Of a DNA stretch of 64,000 nt, positions 12,501-25,074 are shown one piece after another. How positions within the stretch are numbered: the first letter of the stretch is position 1; each line of letters starts with the position of its first letter. The position numbers were made by a program, and so were the translations under genes. Source of the stretch: Temnothorax longispinosus. Lineage: Eukaryota > Arthropoda > Insecta > Hymenoptera > Formicidae. The notes under the pieces are model-generated. The model was not told the origin of the DNA. It saw nothing but the letters and a program-made list of their open reading frames with translations, and searched no databases. Where the stretch lies: assembly GCF_030848805.1 (NCBI RefSeq), contig NC_092363.1:2170001-2234000 (forward strand), written 5' to 3'.

Positions 12501-14537
12501 AAAAAAGAAAGGAGAAAAAAAGAAGAAAAAGATCACGCCGTGCTGTAAAAATGAGGGAGGGGAGGGTGACATCCATCGTGCCGAACGTTTATTATCAATA
12601 TAGAAGAGAAGTCAAAGATGCGACTTCTCTTTCTATAAATTCCGTACGAGGAAACATTCTTCGCGACGTGATATTTGATTGCCAGCTGCCGTGGAAATTT
12701 TCTCTGTAGGGTGGAATAAATTTCCACGAACGAATCTCAATAGACGATTTCTAAATTTTCTTTTTCCGTTGGTTTCTCATATTTACGCATTTTAAAAGCG
12801 GGGCATCCAAGGCACACGGCTCAGAAGCTCAGGAAATTAAAATGTTTGCGAATAAAATATCAAGGGTTATCGATTGCATCTTGACTGTGTCAGGAGTTTA
12901 GAGGTGAAGTGGTGTAGCCGAGGAAAAAGATGAAGAACTAAACAGTGGGGTGGGGAACAAGCCGGCGGCCTCGAAACGTGCCGCATCGTGATTGCTTCCC
13001 TTGCAAAGTATGGATAAAAACCGAAGGGTACGCAACATCGTTTAAAACGATTTCCAATATTCTCGTTTAAAGTATTATTAAAAGCAGTACGCGCAATTAA
13101 AAAAGATTGAACGAGATTTAAATTACAGATTTTGTAGTTTCCTTCAAATATTGAAATAAATTCTTTATATGAAAAACATCGATTTCGCCATTACAGTTGC
13201 ATTTCATATTAAATAATGACATACTAGATAAGAAATGTGATGTATAAAGGACAGATAATGATAAAATACTCCGTGTTTCGTATATTGAAAGAAGGAAAAG
13301 CTTGAGAAAACAAATTTTTATATTGGAATTGTTGAAAAATTACTTATACGCTAATTTCACTGGAAAATCTGGACTCATTTTAGAAAATATCTCACTGTCC
13401 CTTTAAAATTTTTCGATGCTCTAGCACTAAAATCCAACAAATACATTCATACTGATACATGTGCCCCAGCTTATAAGCACTGTGTTATGAATTATTCTGC
13501 ACATGCATGCAAAAAGAAAATTAAAAGTTTAAACGAGACTCCCATTTAAATAAAAATGCGATAGATTTTGGAACAATTAATTTCAAATTCAATGTGGCAC
13601 TTGTTTATCGTAATTTCGTCCTCAAGTTTACAACAAATGGAAGTATATCGCGCACTTCCTTGTTAGTTAGCAAGCCGAAACTTCGAATTGACTTATATAG
13701 GCACACGTTTATCACCACGGTTCCAGCGACTTGTGGGCCAAAACAAACGGTTTGAACCAAGTCACAATGCTGTATACTCAATGTGATACTATACAATAGG
13801 ACTACATCTAGCCCGCTACACAGATATGATTCCTCGATGCGCTTTAATCCCGTTGAAACCCCTCGTTTCACGGAAAGTAGGGCCGGCAGAGCAAAGCGAG
13901 GCAAAGCAAATGCATTCTATTGCAACGGAGCCAAAGCTCCATGCAACTCGAATAACAATACTAATTTGCGAAGCGTCGTTGCCAAATAATCCGAAACTTT
14001 CGGCTAATTGAACATGTAGGATTCGTGTTACGTACTTTTGCTTTAAAATCTCTTGAATTCTTACCACGATTCTAGGTTACTTAAATGTCAGTGTTATTAA
14101 TTTATTAACAGTTAAAATTTATGCCGAGTATTTCCTTATTAATTATATGACTAAGTAAATTAAGACAATATTATTGTGTTGTAAATTATTCTCATGGCAT
14201 AGAATAACATCTAATTATTTTCTCGAGAGAGATTCTTTAGAAAATTTTATACAAACTTATTTCATGATGATAAAAAGGGTAGATTTTTTACATAAAAGCT
14301 GTGTTTCATGAGCGCTACAAAAAAATATGTAGTTATTCAAAGTTATATTCTTTATTCGAAAGAAATTTTGTCGAATGACGACGGGAGTAGGTAAGTTACA
14401 ATAATCAAGATAATTTATTCATGCTAAAACGCGAGTTATACATTTGTAAGTCTTCATGTGATACTCGCATTGATATACTTGCATCATGGAAATAACGGAA
14501 GCAAACAGTTCATGAATATAAATCCCTATTTTCTTAG

Positions 14538-14767
14538 GAGCTGACATTGATGGAGTGCTCGTGTCACCCAGGCTCCCAAACATCATTGCGAATAACCATA
14601 TCTTTCCTGAACGGCTGGTTTACCAAACATTAGAGCACTTAATTAATTTCTGCGCATTAACTTGCTACGTCTTAACAGGCCAAGTATTCAAACAGGGCAG
14701 CTTTCTGGGCTTTAGGAAGAATATAGTTACGCGCTTAATATTAACTCTCCGCTGGGTGCGCCGCTAA
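14538..14767 (+). CDS. Weak exon candidate behind an AG acceptor
   Basis: A pyrimidine-rich stretch ending TATTTTCTTAG at 14537 could be a 3' splice site. One frame is then open for about 75 codons to a TAA at 14767. The product is unrecognised. It includes a Cys-containing stretch around CALTC and a basic C-terminal part ending LRWVRR. No clear donor follows. The DNA also has TTAATTAA-like homeodomain-type motifs, so a conserved noncoding element is an equal alternative. Confidence 0.13.
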
Positions 14768-16419
14768 TTGAAGGGCTCGGAGTATTAAATGTTAAGCCAC
14801 ATGTGGGACACCTGTGGCAAGAGTCTTGCTTTATATTTATTCGTAACTGCAATTATGGTTGTTAACAAAATCTCTTGCGCTCTTATCACGTATAAAGTTA
14901 CAAGTGGAAATACTATGTCCCATTATAACCATCTGTTACTTTTTGTAATATCTAAAAATAAATGAACAATATAAATGCAACTGTAAAGTACAATATAGAC
15001 GCACATGTATGACATCAATTTTAAAATTTTGTCGAGAAACGGAAACTGTCATACGGCAAGATAAGCGAGTTTCCGTGTAATTTAACTACATTTTTCGCAA
15101 CATTGCAAATTTGAAGCACGAAGCGTGACAATTAAAGAAGATTGAAGATTGACGTTCAATGGCGCGCAATTTCAACGACGTAAAACTCGGAAGTAGTTCA
15201 CGGCTCATCTCGTTCTAACCGAGAAACACTCTAACGTACAATGCATCATCGTCATTGATGTATCGGAGAACGATTCTCTCTGCTTTATTGCGCGAGTTTG
15301 CTCGTCGCTAGGCAAACCAACGTGACCGAGCGACGACTTTCGGTCGTCGCCGCCGCGCCGCCGGAGCGCAGCAAGATTCATATCGGGAAGTGGGTCAATA
15401 CGTTAAGCGCGTGGATCGTTTCTCAATAGTTGGCTTGTCCCGTACATGTGAGTCACGTGTCTCGAATACGAGTGCATGTGTCATTTCAAAAGTTCGCCAG
15501 CACTGCTGTTACCGACGATACGATTGGCTTTTGTGGTTTCGCTGATATCGCTTTCGCGGTGCGTTCAGTCGACTGATGCTCTGCACGAGGTTCGGAACTG
15601 ATTCGGAAATGATCGCGAAGCTGCGTGATCAACACAAGCGAGAAGCTAGGAAAAGATAAAAAATTATAGGTCAAATTTACGATTTACCTATATACACTTT
15701 AGCATACATTATGCTTAATACTGTGGAAACTCCTTAAAGAAAATGTGTGCAACTGTATGGGGTGTAAATCTTTCTTTAAAGAAACTTGGTTGTACGTGTG
15801 ATTCCTTTTTATATTTCATTAATATTCGGTATTGATGTTCAAATAATGTATTCCTGAAATTTAGCTTCTAGAAATCTAAAATTTTGTTTTATTTACGTTA
15901 AAGCTAATTTGTTTTTAATTTTTCTGGCATAATAAACTTTGTCGTTATACGGATTTTAAAATAACCAATGGTTTTATTTCTGAATATATGTACGATATAG
16001 AGCAGAGAACGATCGCGACATATCTGTATGTAACACTTGTATGAAAAATAATTGCATGAGGTAGAACAGCCAGGAAGATTCAACGTTTCCAACATGTCGC
16101 GGAAAAAAATATATTTTTGGTATCTCTGGTTCGATATGTGTAACACGTGCGTCAGCGTGACTCGTTAATGCGGAATGCGGCGTAATCATTATATAAGCGG
16201 GTTAACAAATCACGGCAGAGCAGTCGCTGGAAAATTACATTGTAGTGGCTCGTTGCATTCGATTGAACTTGACGGTACTGGGTAATTGTAGAAGTTAGAT
16301 CCTTAGAAGTCTGTAACGTTAATCCTTTTTCACGTTCTTTGTAAACAGTAACTACAATATATTGAATTAACTCATTTGAACAACGCAAATTTACAATTAT
16401 TTTTTAAGAAATATATATA

Positions 16420-16425
<6 letters not shown>
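14768..16425. other. Mixed noncoding background
   Basis: AT-rich with a CpG-rich segment at about 15290-15380. No gene recognised. It contains one copy (15921-15940) of a 20-bp word repeated exactly at 29184-29203. Confidence 0.6.
15921..15940 (+). repeat. Dispersed 20-bp exact repeat, copy 1
   Basis: TTTCTGGCATAATAAACTTT is identical to 29184-29203. Weak similarity continues upstream (TTAAT and T-rich on both sides). It may be the relic of a dispersed repeat. Confidence 0.5.

Positions 16426-16502
<77 letters not shown>
16426..16502 (+). repeat. (AC)31 microsatellite followed by (TA)n
   Basis: An uninterrupted AC repeat runs from 16426 to 16488 and passes directly into TATATATATATA to about 16502. 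Very AT-rich, TA/ATT-rich low-complexity DNA follows to about 16625. The perfect alternating purine-pyrimidine structure also makes it a Z-DNA-prone tract and a likely length-polymorphic locus. Confidence 0.97.
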
Positions 16503-16503
<1 letters not shown>

Positions 16504-17290
16504 TAATATAATTTATAATTTATTAATATAATATAATTTATAATATATTATGCATATTATAAATATATACAAAATTTATATATATAAATTATTTTAAATT
16601 ATTTTCTTTATATATACATATATAAAATTCTCTAATCTTTTTTGTACAAGAGACTAATTTTTGTAGTAAAATTTTGTGTAAATTTTATATTAGTATGATA
16701 TAACGTAACTCAACAATGTTCTAAAGAAAAAAATATTATCCGTTTGCGTTTAGAAAATAGCTTCGGCGATTAAAAGTTAATGCAACTTCGTACATAACAT
16801 CAGGAATTGTTTTTACTCAGAGTACTCATTACCTATACGCCATAATTTGCGCCGAAAAATTACATTTCTGCATACTCATTTCACGATAAGAAATCACTTT
16901 GCACCACAGAGTGCAAGCGGCCGTGCGAATTGCGATGACTCACGATCACAAAAGTCACGCAATAAAATCGTTCGCTAATAAGAAACGCTTTAAAGAAACT
17001 TGTTGCTGGGGAGAGGATAAAAATAAATTAATTACAAAAATAAAAGAAATATGCATAATACATAATTCCGTGTAATGCATGACAGATACAGTGGTAGTTA
17101 ATTAAAAAATATTCCACGGTTATAAATGTAAAGTTCAAGTTTTATTAGATATAATATTAATAATAGATTATTAATCGTAATAGATTATAATGAGATTCGT
17201 CATGCAATGAATTTTCACAGGACATTTGTACAGGAGAAACGAAAAATAAAACAGTCAGGAAATTCAGGTCGAATAAATGCGATAATCCAA
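16503..17290. other. AT-rich noncoding background
   Basis: Low-complexity TA/ATT-rich sequence up to about 16625, then ordinary AT-rich background. No gene or RNA feature seen. Confidence 0.65.
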
Positions 17291-18340
17291 AGTTATGTTG
17301 CGACTTCTCGTGCTTGGCACCGACAAACAATTCCACGGTGAGAAGTCACACGAATCGGTATCCGAAAACAAAGTTCGTAGTTCTTTTAGCGAGCATCCGC
17401 ATCGACTGTCTTTCGACTAGGGTGGAACGGTGGCGGCGCCGATACATGATTGCACCGCCAACCCGCCGATGTAGGTCATGAGCGTAATCATTCCGCGACG
17501 TGCCGGAAAGGTTAACATTCAACTGGCACGTTCCAGATCCAAAGACATTTTCGCACCGTACATACGCGCGACGATGACGTCGACGACGTCCTCGTCGCGG
17601 CGCAGTCGGCGTACAGGCACGAGAATCGCGGTAGAGGGGCACGAAAGGGGTCGAAGCAAGGAACCCGGAGGGAGGATACCGAGGGTGCAGGCACGCGAAA
17701 GCAGACATTTTTATGCATGTATTCACACAGCTCCCCGATGCATACTGCGGCTTCCGCGCGTAGGACGATTGCGCCTGTGTATGCGAAGAGTGCGTATATA
17801 CGAATGCTGCAACGCGATCGTACATGTGCATACGGCAACTCGCGCAGGTCCCGATACTCCCGATAAATATTTGCACATGGGGCTACGGGGAAATTTCCTG
17901 AAAACGCAAGTTTTCCTCGCCGATTTTTACCACCGACCTTCCCTACACCAGACCGTACCTCGTTCCGCGACGCTGTCGTTTACATCCCGCCGATCCCGCC
18001 GGAAAAAGAAGATGGCAGGTGGGGTGGTAGGCAAATTTGTGACGCTCCGAAAACACTCCCATTGGAAAATCCGAGCGGGCGATAGGGCGATGTCGTTGGG
18101 AACACAGTCTGCAGTCGGGGAAACGTAGAAAACGCTTTGGAACTGTCGGCGGTCGGCTTCTCGTACGGGAAGCGCCCCGCCGTGCGCCTTTCATTTTCTC
18201 CCCGGATTCGTAATCGGAGCCAGACAGAGAAAACACGGCGAAGGTGCATTGCTATTTCGAGCAGACGGAGAGCCGGGTTACGGCGATCGGCGACGTGTGT
18301 GTGAATACCTACACGCGAGGGCGAATGTGTACAAATACAT
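17291..18340. other. CpG-rich patch, possible promoter or first-exon region
   Basis: About 1 kb of GC/CpG-rich DNA inside AT-rich surroundings. It contains a near-perfect inverted repeat ACGATGACGTCG-A-CGACGTCCTCGT at 17571-17595 that carries a CRE-like TGACGTCG. Both strands have frames of more than 100 codons, which is what CpG-rich noncoding or untranslated DNA gives. I cannot place a transcription start. Confidence 0.4.
17478..18128 (+). CDS. Longest open frame (216 codons), unrecognised
   Basis: This is the longest ATG-started frame in the window. The predicted product is strongly basic (Arg/Ser/Lys-rich, with a RRSRRKKK-like stretch near residue 180) and shows no domain, signal peptide or membrane segment I recognise. 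A 176-codon frame on the minus strand (17346-17876) overlaps it, so a composition effect is likely. It has no flanking splice sites or poly(A) context that I can identify. A real exon or untranslated region remains possible but unproved. Confidence 0.15.
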   Translation: MSVIIPRRAGKVNIQLARSRSKDIFAPYIRATMTSTTSSSRRSRRTGTRIAVEGHERGRSKEPGGRIPRVQARESRHFYACIHTAPRCILRLPRVGRLRLCMRRVRIYECCNAIVHVHTATRAGPDTPDKYLHMGLRGNFLKTQVFLADFYHRPSLHQTVPRSATLSFTSRRSRRKKKMAGGVVGKFVTLRKHSHWKIRAGDRAMSLGTQSAVGET

Positions 18341-19660
18341 CACGGCAAACAATGCGTCTATTTTGAGGATATGTTAATTAAACGAAAGTGGCGCGGGTAA
18401 ATAAATGCTGCATCGTTGTACTACGGAAACCGTATTACACGCCGCAGTTTTATGTATCTCAGGAACGACATTTTAATTTGTCGTCTCTCAAAAGAAAATG
18501 TACAAAATGTACTAAGTGCGCACACATTGATAAAATATTTTTGTACATAGGTGACTGGGATATTACAAAATTACAGCAGTGCTTTAGACTGAACTATTTT
18601 GCCTCGCTGTTAAGACAGGAAGAAGACAGCAAAGAACACGATTATTTGATTCCCAACGTTTTCCGGCTAATACCATCAGCGGAGAATAAAGTTTCCTATC
18701 TGGCCTCGTCTCTCTATCTTGGTATCCAATTTTGTGCCCTTCTTCTTTTTTTCCTCTTCTATTTTTCTCTGTTGTAGTAACGGTAACGGCAAGCACTGCT
18801 TGGTCAAGGCTTTGAGGTGTACCATGCAAATAATTCAGGTTGGGCTTCACGAAAGTTGTAGCCGGAAAGGATGCCATCCACAGGGCTGCTTCTAAGCGAG
18901 GAACCATCGCCCACTGTCCACTGCGGTAGAATCTCCTTGAAACTTTTATTAGCGCACCGGTGGAAATTCTCAGACATACGCTCTCATTATAGTTACACGT
19001 ATAGTTTTCATATCGAAATCAAACTGCCAATCGGATATTTCCACGTTCTCCATAAACATCCTTCAAGTTGGCGCGATTTAGACGCAAGATTCTGGATACA
19101 GCGGTATAAATTTGTGAAACAAAGCACTCGGCAAACTTGCGGCATGCAAATTCTGTTGGCGCATTACGCAACACTTACACGGCAGAATGTAAGTTTCCGG
19201 TTCTTTCCGTCTGCGGGGAAGTATTAAACGGGAAAGAATTTACATATTGATTAATGAAACCGGCAGAGTGGAAGCTTACCCAATCTGAAGATGGGTTGCG
19301 TGAGTTGCTAAACAAGCCGGAACGGATCTGAGAACACGCCGAAGTAAAAGCTTCTAACAATGACTGAAATCAGATTATTCCGAGAAAGAACGGAAAGGCG
19401 GAAGAAAGAGGGAGAAGGCGAAAGGTACAGAACTCGAAGATCCAGGAGAGCAGAATAAAAGAAGTACGGAGCGACGAGAAAGCACCATATGGATCTGAGA
19501 GGTGAGCGTGTAACTGCTACTAACTCATAGCAACCCCGTGACCTCATTACCATCCGAATTTGCGCCGGCGCGCATTTAACTTCGAATTAATCGTGCACGT
19601 TTGTTGTTATGAAATTAATTGGTGAGAAAGTTATATTGCTTCCCGCGGCGTACAGGAATA
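18341..19660. other. Mixed background without recognised gene
   Basis: Frames of 107-129 codons occur on both strands, with no recognisable domain. A hydrophobic Leu/Phe-rich tail in the frame ending near 18777 comes from a pyrimidine-rich stretch. A possible donor AAT|GTAAGT lies near 19190 but has no partner acceptor. Confidence 0.5.
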
Positions 19661-19702
19661 TAAGTGCATATACATATAATATACACTTACAAATGCCGTT
19701 CC

Positions 19703-19707
<5 letters not shown>

Positions 19708-19753
<46 letters not shown>

Positions 19754-19835
19754 ATATGTATATTATATATAGTGTATATTATATATATATTACATATATG
19801 TATCATATATATGTACATACACACATATGCGTACC
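19708..19835 (+). repeat. (TA)n / (TG)n compound microsatellite
   Basis: About 15 TA units at 19710-19739, then TATG, TGTGTGTGTG, TATATG, TATATTA and ACATATATG blocks to about 19835. Low-complexity alternating DNA. Open frames through it (Tyr/Ile repeats) are artefacts. Confidence 0.95.
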
Positions 19836-20990
19836 ATAGGGCTATGCCATTTGCAGTGTATTGGCGAGGAGGTTGGTAAACGAAACTTTAGCTTACCCTG
19901 GGGTATCAGCTGATCGATCCAGCTTTTCAGCCACTCTCGCATCTTTTTCTCTTACTACGGCGCGAATCGACCACTTTTCCATTGGAAAATATATTTTCGT
20001 ACTTTATATCAGCTTATTCGTCGGCTTCTCTCGTGTTTCTCGTTTAATCCACTGTAGTTCCCCGCGATCACGTAAAGCGATCGCGCGCGCCTTGAATAGC
20101 GAATGTCATCCGTCAAATGTTGTATGCGTTTTCGATAATACACGAAACATTTTAACAATATACGATCAACGGTCGATTTTTATAACTAATAATGCTATTG
20201 CGAGTCAGTCCTTGAATCTACATACGTTACGGTTCGGTTATGATAATACTATACTTATGACATGGGAAATTGATTATATTCCGATGCACGTTCTCGTTAT
20301 AATGTTTTGCGATCGTAAAGTTTTTTCGACGTGTTTTTATTCGAGTTAAAGTAGAAATTCATTCGTCGCCCATAAACAATATGTATGTACGATATACATA
20401 TGCGTATGTGCATGCTTTTACGAGACACGTATCACTTTCACGCACACACACACGCGCGCGCCATCGTTCTGTAACGACTAGAATACGTCAGTTCGGAAAA
20501 TCCCGGCCGGATTTACCGTATTTTCCTCTCCTCACCCGCAGCGCAGCCTGCACCTCATAATACTTGCGTATCTGCATTCGTAAAACAAACGCAGGACTAA
20601 TAGTCTCCTCGAGTGCCGCGGGGCGTTCGGCTGGACGCGAATGAAACTTATTACCGATGCAGTCGGCGTAGCCGCGCGTTAAACGGATTTGTCGTTTCGA
20701 CGGGAAAGTTAATAGCGCCGTTTACTGCCGGGTACGCCCGGCAGTAATTTATTGTTTGACCCTTTCGAGAGTCACATTTCCGCGCGCGATCGTCACCCGT
20801 TTCGGCGGAAGAAATCCAAATTCCGGCTTGTAATCGATGCGCGGCACGTTTGTTCTTTGCGCGCGTCGAGTGATGAATCCGTAAACGCGTAAACTTTTTT
20901 TAAAGAAAAGTGTCGTTAAAACGGCGAGACACAGGGTTATCGCGCAATCGTTCGTTCATTTTGTTACGATCCGTTTCAATAAACGTATCT
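19836..20990. other. CpG-containing mixed region
   Basis: A frame free of stops for about 160 codons runs to 20349 but begins only at a TTG and resembles no family. From about 20430 the DNA is CpG-rich. A 23-nt alternating CA/CG tract occupies 20439-20461 and a GC-rich hairpin lies at 20722-20747. Confidence 0.5.
20722..20747 (+). repeat. GC-rich perfect hairpin, 11-bp stem
   Basis: TTACTGCCGGG, loop TACG, CCCGGCAGTAA: a perfect 11-bp stem with a 4-nt loop. No U tract follows directly, and nothing else supports a bacterial-style terminator. It may act as a protein-binding palindrome or be chance. Confidence 0.6.
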
Positions 20991-23900
20991 TGTGCGTATC
21001 GCGTAAAATTTCGAAAAACCTACAACCGAAAGCAGTTTCATGTTGTAGCTCAAAAAGCCGGATTAAAATGCAGAATAATGTAAAAAGGGCAAAGAACACA
21101 ATACAATTTATTGTACACCAATAATGAATGGACCAATTATTTTTGGTAAAATTTGACTGCTGATTGGCAGTGATATTTAAGTGAAAAATTTCACAAAGGA
21201 AATTGAAAAAATGGAATACATTTTATACATGTGATATAAACAAATAGGATATATGAAAGTTATATACATATGTAACACAATTGAACTATGTATAGCATAA
21301 ATATACTTTACAAATTTTAATTAAAATCTTGATAATTATAAATTTTCGTTTTAGTAAAAGATCAGAAAGAGCGAATATGTTGACGACGAACGTTATTCAT
21401 AAATCATAAGCTCCGTCGAGTATTGCAAAATATTAAATACAGTCTGAATATTTACGCTTACATTGTAAAGCAACAGAAAGCATTATAGAAAGCATTACGG
21501 TGCGGATGTACGATAAATGATTAAAAAGCTCAGCGTATATTGCAATAATAATTCCGCTCGAATTTATGCAAATGTCCAATTCTGAAAGTATATGGGATAT
21601 ACACAATTTTCAATTATTCAGATTTCAAATCTTCTGCTACGAGTATTTTCGCGCATTAATCATGTACAGGTATACTTCTTTTTAGGTATACCACAAGTTT
21701 CGCTTCAAGCAAATTGACGATTTCTCGCAAGGAGAAGCTCTTTATATCTTAAAATCGAGAATCGTTGAATTTAATTGAGCAACACATTAACAGGTGGATA
21801 ATTTTTCTTGCAATTACACATTACATGCCTGCGTTAAACGTGAGATTTTGAATAATCTCGTTGTCTCAACTTCCGACGATCTAGTTCGGATCTGTCTTGC
21901 GCGGACCTTTTATTGGAAATTCGCAAACCGGGGGACGAACACGGCCACGGGAACATCTCGATTCAATCGGACTGCGGGATTCATCGGAGCGTGAAAACGT
22001 TTCGCAGAGCTAGTGCAACAATGCCGTATAGATGTGTGTGCACGCGTTGCTCTTGCAGCGCGCGCTCTGCAAAATCCCGGGACTGATGTGGCGAGTTATT
22101 GTGCTTTGCCAGCCGAATCTCGGTCAACTTCGCTAAGCGACTGAGTGACTGAGTGCCGTGCTTCGTTTATTGGCGTTCACTTCCGCCCGGAAAAACCAAT
22201 TCTCCTAGGAGATACGCGATGAACGATCCGCCTGCATACTCTTCCATACGTCTCATTGCTCAACGGCACTCAGAGGAGTGTACACAGTATAACTTGTCAA
22301 CATCTCGTAACTTGTTGGCATTTCAACAATAAACGAATAAAGCCTAATAGACGTTATAGTTTACGCACCATTTAACTAAACATCCAACTACAATTTTTGT
22401 GCTACGTTATTAAATTAGAGGTCAGAACCTTTAAAAAATGTATTTTTAATTGTTTATACGTGTTAGAGCTTAGATTCTTTTGAAAAGCATTATACTCATT
22501 TTGTCGGCGTTATATCCAGCGTTATATGGTATTGGGGCGATAAATGGATCCGCGTAATTTATAACATGTAACATACGTTCACCCAAGCATTGATGTTTGT
22601 AATTAGCTGTCGATAGAAATATGAAATGTCACAAGTAACACTTAACTAAACGAATTCGCATCAAATACACGGTTTCACGTGTAAATACTGTTACGGTTGA
22701 TTAAATCAATTTATTCAATTTATAATACGTTTCTCAGCCGTGTGCATTTTAATAAATTTCCATTCGTCATATATGTAAAGCAACTACATAACAATTTTTT
22801 GTATATGAAGTAATAGTAATATTAAAAAAAAATTGTTTGGATCATTCTCCGTAACGTGCAACACCGCTCAGCACAAACAGATTACTGATAAACAATATTC
22901 CTCGATTTCGTATATAACAGTGACCGAGTGATCGTTGTTTATCTTTAAAAATTACAACGTTCGAAACTGCAATAGTCGAAACTTTCAAAAAGGTGCAATA
23001 TTTATGTTGCCATTAAATCATCGGCATACTTTTCCTCCGCGTAGTCAGGAAAACTACCTTAACTCTCTAAACGTCATCTCGCATCGAATATCGTTCCTAA
23101 CACACGGCGTATCCTTTCCCGACCATTCGTCTCCCGTGTCGGATCCCTCCAGTCTTCTTTCATCCACGACTCTTGCGAAGTAGGGAAAAGACGCTTCACC
23201 TCTCTAATATTTAATCCGCGCGAAAATTGACGCGTAGTCGTTCGCTCGACCTCCCGTCGGAATTAGATGAAAAATTCAAGTTTAAGGGAGGCGAACGTAG
23301 CCCGGAGACACCGTCGGCCACTAAAACTTGAAGGATGCCTGACGCACTTCTTGCGACGGAAACAGCCAATCTTCAGCGTTGATTAACTAATCTCACTACG
23401 ACCGACACCGGCAAAAATAAATCTCTCGATTAAAGTTGCAACGTTGCTGACGAAAAGGTACCGGCGACGAAATTAATTCTCATTTGCGATCCTTCTTCGA
23501 CTACTATTTAAGCATCTAAATATCGATCGAGCTATAAATTCCGCTTTTCGATTTTGGTTCTTTATCTCTGATTCGCGGGTTTTCCGTTCCTAATAAAAAA
23601 GACATAATAGATGACCTACATCTAGATATAGAAAAACTATGTATAACTATATATAACATGATATATATATTCCCTTTTCATTAAAATATTCAATTAATTA
23701 ACTTGCAACTAGTCTCAATTATAATTAAGTCTTAATTATAATTAATTTTAATTATATAAATATATAAGTAAGTTTCTTATAATACTAATTGCCTTTTCGT
23801 TCAGTGACGTCTTTTGATTTAATTATACTGCAAAAATTGAAACATTTCTCACATGCAGCATTGAGTCGCTAGAGTCCTAATCTATCATTGACGAACGAAG

Positions 23901-25074
23901 ACAATAATTGCGCGGACTGTTTGTTTTCCGCAACGCGGATGAGATTGGCTCACGTTCATGCGCGCACGGGCGTGATGTCTTAACTGCACACCGTCCATAA
24001 ACCTCGGCTTATCTGGAATTTATAGTAAAGCGGGTCGTTTCTTCGGTGGCCAAGAACTTCGCTCGGTACAGCCATTAAGATGCTGGGTAATGCCAGTTTT
24101 CCTCGGGATCTGCCGTGCGGCTGACTGGATACCGTTAGCGATTCGTCAGCGATGGATATCGCGAGAGAAAAAAAATATAGGAGATATCTGCTGTGTGTAT
24201 GCATGCAAACACCGGGGCACAAGTTAAGCCTCGATCAAGTCTTATATATCAAGTGAGAAGGCGAAGAATTATATCGGCTCTTTCCAAATGACGGAGAGCC
24301 GATAATAAGCACAAAATGGGTAGCCTCGATAATCTCTCGATGCATTTTATATATTAAAGCGTTGTGAATGAGATTTCTTGAAAATTGCGTTATTTGAGTA
24401 CCTACACGCGCGTTAATATCTCAATTATCTCAAAGTCATAAATTACTTAGGAAATAAGATGTTATTACAGAGTATGTTCAAAAGCTCTAAACTTTCCCGT
24501 ATTAACAGCGGTTGTTCAATTAATTCTGATATGCAAGTTTGAACGCGTCACGATGAATCTTCGGACGGCGTTGCAACTAAGGCTCGGAACCAAATTAATT
24601 TTCCACGAACATGCCATCGAAGGATATAGGGAAACCACTCTGCGTGATTGCGAATAATTTGTAACCTCGAGGTTTGCGGTCCAATGTGCGGATCGAACAT
24701 CGTCAAACGTTCGCATAGTAAGACCGTTGTGTGACGCAAATCCGCAAACTGCCATAGATTTTAATTGAAATATTGAGTGCACTGTCTTCGTTATATGCTT
24801 GTTAATTCAAGCATCGCGTGAGTTTGTTAAACCATCGAAAATGTGAACTTGTACGAATAAATATATATTTATCGAACCTGAAAGTGTTCCAAGCTTCATA
24901 TTCGCGATGCCACAGGATTTTTTGTTTACATTAATAATTAAAAATAAACGTTTGAGAATGCAAACTCGCAATAAGCAAACATAAAAGACTATATATCTAA
25001 AGAAAATTAATAAAAAAATAACACTTATTCAATTTGTTATACATGTAGTATTGTTTTTTCTTTGTTTCTTTTAG
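20991..25074. other. AT-rich noncoding background
   Basis: AT-rich with short unrecognised frames. A direct reiteration of GACTGAGT occurs near 22140. A 10-bp perfect stem (TATCGGCTCT / AGAGCCGATA, 13-nt loop) lies at 24272-24304. No gene recognised. Confidence 0.6.
24272..24304 (+). repeat. Short perfect stem-loop
   Basis: TATCGGCTCT at 24272-24281 and AGAGCCGATA at 24295-24304 are perfect inverted copies with a 13-nt loop. Pairing can be extended by a few A/T bases on each side. Function unknown. Confidence 0.6.

Larger units (their letters stand above)
6911..14537. other. AT-rich noncoding background with small repeats
   Basis: No recognisable gene. A pyrimidine-rich, CpG-bearing patch with repeated TTTCGC motifs lies at about 7360-7445. 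There is an exact 16-bp tandem duplication at 8142-8173, an inverted repeat at 9481-9580 and a short stem CAGGCG-AAA-CGCCTG near 12270. Moderately GC-rich stretches occur at 9950-10500 and 12030-12420, with short frames open on both strands. A GGTTCGATTCC motif near 10360 lacks the rest of a tRNA. Confidence 0.6.

Noticed and set aside
17346..17876. 176-codon minus-strand frame in the CpG-rich patch
   Set aside because: It overlaps a longer plus-strand frame in the same GC-rich DNA and has no recognisable domain. Both are best explained by low stop-codon density.
19660..19880. Tyr/Ile-repeat frames
   Set aside because: They are direct translations of the TA/TG microsatellite.
19861..20349. 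162-codon plus-strand frame
   Set aside because: It starts only at TTG just after a TA/TG microsatellite, with no domain or splice context.
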